64,000 nt of DNA, taken from assembly GCA_016715465.1 (NCBI GenBank), contig JADKAA010000029.1, positions 62,001-126,000 of the forward strand. The letters run 5' to 3'. Made by a program: the position numbers and the translations under genes. The notes below the pieces were generated by a model that had not been told where the DNA came from, ran no database searches, and was given only the letters and a program-made list of their open reading frames with translations. Source of the DNA: Saprospiraceae bacterium (lineage in GTDB: Bacteria > Bacteroidota > Bacteroidia > Chitinophagales > Saprospiraceae). Positions 62,889-64,000 of the stretch are shown piece after piece; the stretch's first letter is position 1; every line of letters begins with the position of its first letter.

Positions 62889-63659
62889 TTAATTGGTGTA
62901 TAACCAGGTTAAGGCTTTTGGAAATTCCTGACCCCAGTAATACTCCTGGTGAGTACCTATTGGGTTATGGCTTTCCATGATGTCTAGCATACTGTGTGCA
63001 TTTTTTCGGCTTTTGAGGATTGAACCAAGAAAGTCCATAGCTGGCTTTAGTGAGTGACTTTCCTGTCCTCCGGAATATAAATATATTTTTGTGTCACCCT
63101 TTGGGCTGAACAACGCGGCGTGATTGAAGACCTGTTCAGAGATCCAAATACTTGGGCTAAAAATCATCATATTGCCAAAGACCTCACTGTAATGAAAGCC
63201 TGCGTATAAACTGATGAGGCCTCCCATCGAACTCCCCCCAATTCCAGTATATTCCCTCTCGGTTTTCACCCTGAAATTGCGGTCAACATACGGTTTAAGG
63301 TCTTCCATCATAAACTGAATGTATAATTCACCTTTCTTTTCTGTAAATTTCGGACTATCATAGGGCAAGTATTCTGCGATTCGTTCTTTGCCACCATGGT
63401 CAATGGCAATGACAATGACTTCAATGCCCTGCTCTGCCAGCAAAGTAAGCTTTTTATCTACACCCCAATTTCCGAATGGCGCCTGCTCATCAAATAAATT
63501 TTGGCCATCGTGCAGGTAAAGTACCGGATAATGTTTATTGGAATATTCGTAATCGTGGGGAAGGATGGCAGCCACTCTTCTCCGGCTGTTTAAGTGGGGG
63601 ATTACATAGTCCTCGTCAATAACTTTGATTATTGGCTTCCTGAGAGTGATGGAGTTCAT
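62889..63659 (-). CDS. Alpha/beta hydrolase, esterase D-like
   Basis: A 256-residue hydrolase of the putative esterase (PF00756) type. The nucleophile elbow is GSSMG (142-146; Ser144), the oxyanion-side block LYLHDGQNLFD is typical, and His near the end (ESHNPIGTHQEYY) may complete the triad. No signal peptide, so cytoplasmic. First gene of a reverse-strand operon (esterase, pepA, ubiA-like, maf). Substrate unknown. Confidence 0.84.
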   Translation of the reverse strand: MNSITLRKPIIKVIDEDYVIPHLNSRRRVAAILPHDYEYSNKHYPVLYLHDGQNLFDEQAPFGNWGVDKKLTLLAEQGIEVIVIAIDHGGKERIAEYLPYDSPKFTEKKGELYIQFMMEDLKPYVDRNFRVKTEREYTGIGGSSMGGLISLYAGFHYSEVFGNMMIFSPSIWISEQVFNHAALFSPKGDTKIYLYSGGQESHSLKPAMDFLGSILKSRKNAHSMLDIMESHNPIGTHQEYYWGQEFPKALTWLYTN

Positions 63660-63876
63660 AGAACAAAGATAAAACCTAGCTTTGACATTATTGTCAATTG
63701 TGCCCTAATGCCTTATCATTAATTCCCCGTCATGTTCCGGAAAACAGGATGGATTAGTAACTGAGATTTTATGTGTTTAGGAGTTAATTGTAAGAAAAAC
63801 AGCTAATTAAGTAGGATTAATAAAGCGGAGGACAAATATTATGACTTACTTAACAGGGGGAATTGTTTCTAATGAG

Positions 63877-63884
63877 TAGATTTG
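63877..63884 (+). promoter_or_regulatory. -7 element of the last gene
   Basis: TAGATTTG matches TAnnTTTG and lies 19 bases before the ATG at 63904. No -33 TTG at the right spacing. Confidence 0.45.
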
Positions 63885-63903
63885 CATGTTAAAATTTTAA
63901 AAT

Positions 63904-64000
63904 ATGACAATATCCACACTTGTACTCAATATTGGCATTGTAGCCGCCATCTTTACGGCAATAGTAGGCTTGCTGCTCAAGCGGCAAAAATCTTATTTGA
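63904..64000 (+). CDS. Membrane protein, N-terminal fragment
   Basis: The first 32 codons from an ATG, cut off by the window edge. They form a hydrophobic helix (LNIGIVAAIFTAIVGLLLK) with positive charges after it, so probably a membrane protein. The family cannot be named from this. Confidence 0.55.
   Translation, partial: MTISTLVLNIGIVAAIFTAIVGLLLKRQKSYL

Overview
The window looks like chromosomal DNA of a member of the Bacteroidota, most like the Saprospiria/Chitinophagia side. Lines of evidence: several secreted proteins end in type IX secretion (Por) sorting domains; many start sites follow the Bacteroidota -7 element TAnnTTTG, once with a correctly spaced TTG at -33; Shine-Dalgarno sites are scarce; the tmRNA tag (GESNFALAA) is of the Bacteroidota kind; and DUF2911, PD40/SPOR and CotH families are present. 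The lineage call is inference. No phage, insertion sequence or CRISPR array was seen.

Layout. 1-7.6 kb: end of hemF, a MATE exporter, a small secreted protein, tRNA-Ala, lpd, guaA, a lipoprotein of periplasmic-binding type and a SpoU-type RNA methyltransferase. 7.6-16.8 kb: a TPR/PD40/SPOR envelope protein, a LolC/E-like permease coupled to a HExxH protein, gapA-pgk, a biotin-dependent carboxylase subunit (frameshifted) and a DUF2911 protein. 16.9-21 kb: arcA (frameshifted), ssrA, a Crp/Fnr regulator, DUF2007, a Rof-like protein coupled to a secreted unknown. 21-34.8 kb: an HSDR_N protein with dnaG, an ATP-grasp protein, Smr, GNAT, ubiX, a superfamily 1 helicase, xseA, sucC, an M43 protease, mdh, a PRXL2-like redoxin and ppa. 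34.8-40.2 kb: a BioF2-like acyltransferase, then the most unusual set: an ATP-grasp enzyme with a histone-H1-like Lys/Ala/Pro tail, a class I glutamine amidotransferase and a second ATP-grasp-like protein. 40.2-46.4 kb: two divergent large surface proteins, one with 555-bp near-identical tandem repeats. 46.4-57.7 kb: dnaE (broken frame), groEL, groES (broken frame), a secreted protein, CotH, tRNA-Arg, thrC and a second DUF2911 protein. 57.7-64 kb: a helix-hairpin-helix envelope protein and a compact reverse operon esterase-pepA-ubiA-maf.

Function. Most genes are core metabolism (glycolysis, TCA, GMP, threonine), replication and repair (dnaE, dnaG, xseA, helicase) and protein quality control (groESL, ssrA). 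The lineage-specific part is the cell surface (T9SS cargo) and the ATP-grasp/amidotransferase neighbourhood, which has the look of an uncharacterised amide-bond-forming pathway.

Caution on quality. Four conserved genes, among them the essential dnaE and groES, carry reading-frame breaks, and every one is explained by missing bases. This points to deletion errors in the assembly rather than to real pseudogenes, so single-base features should be read with that in mind.
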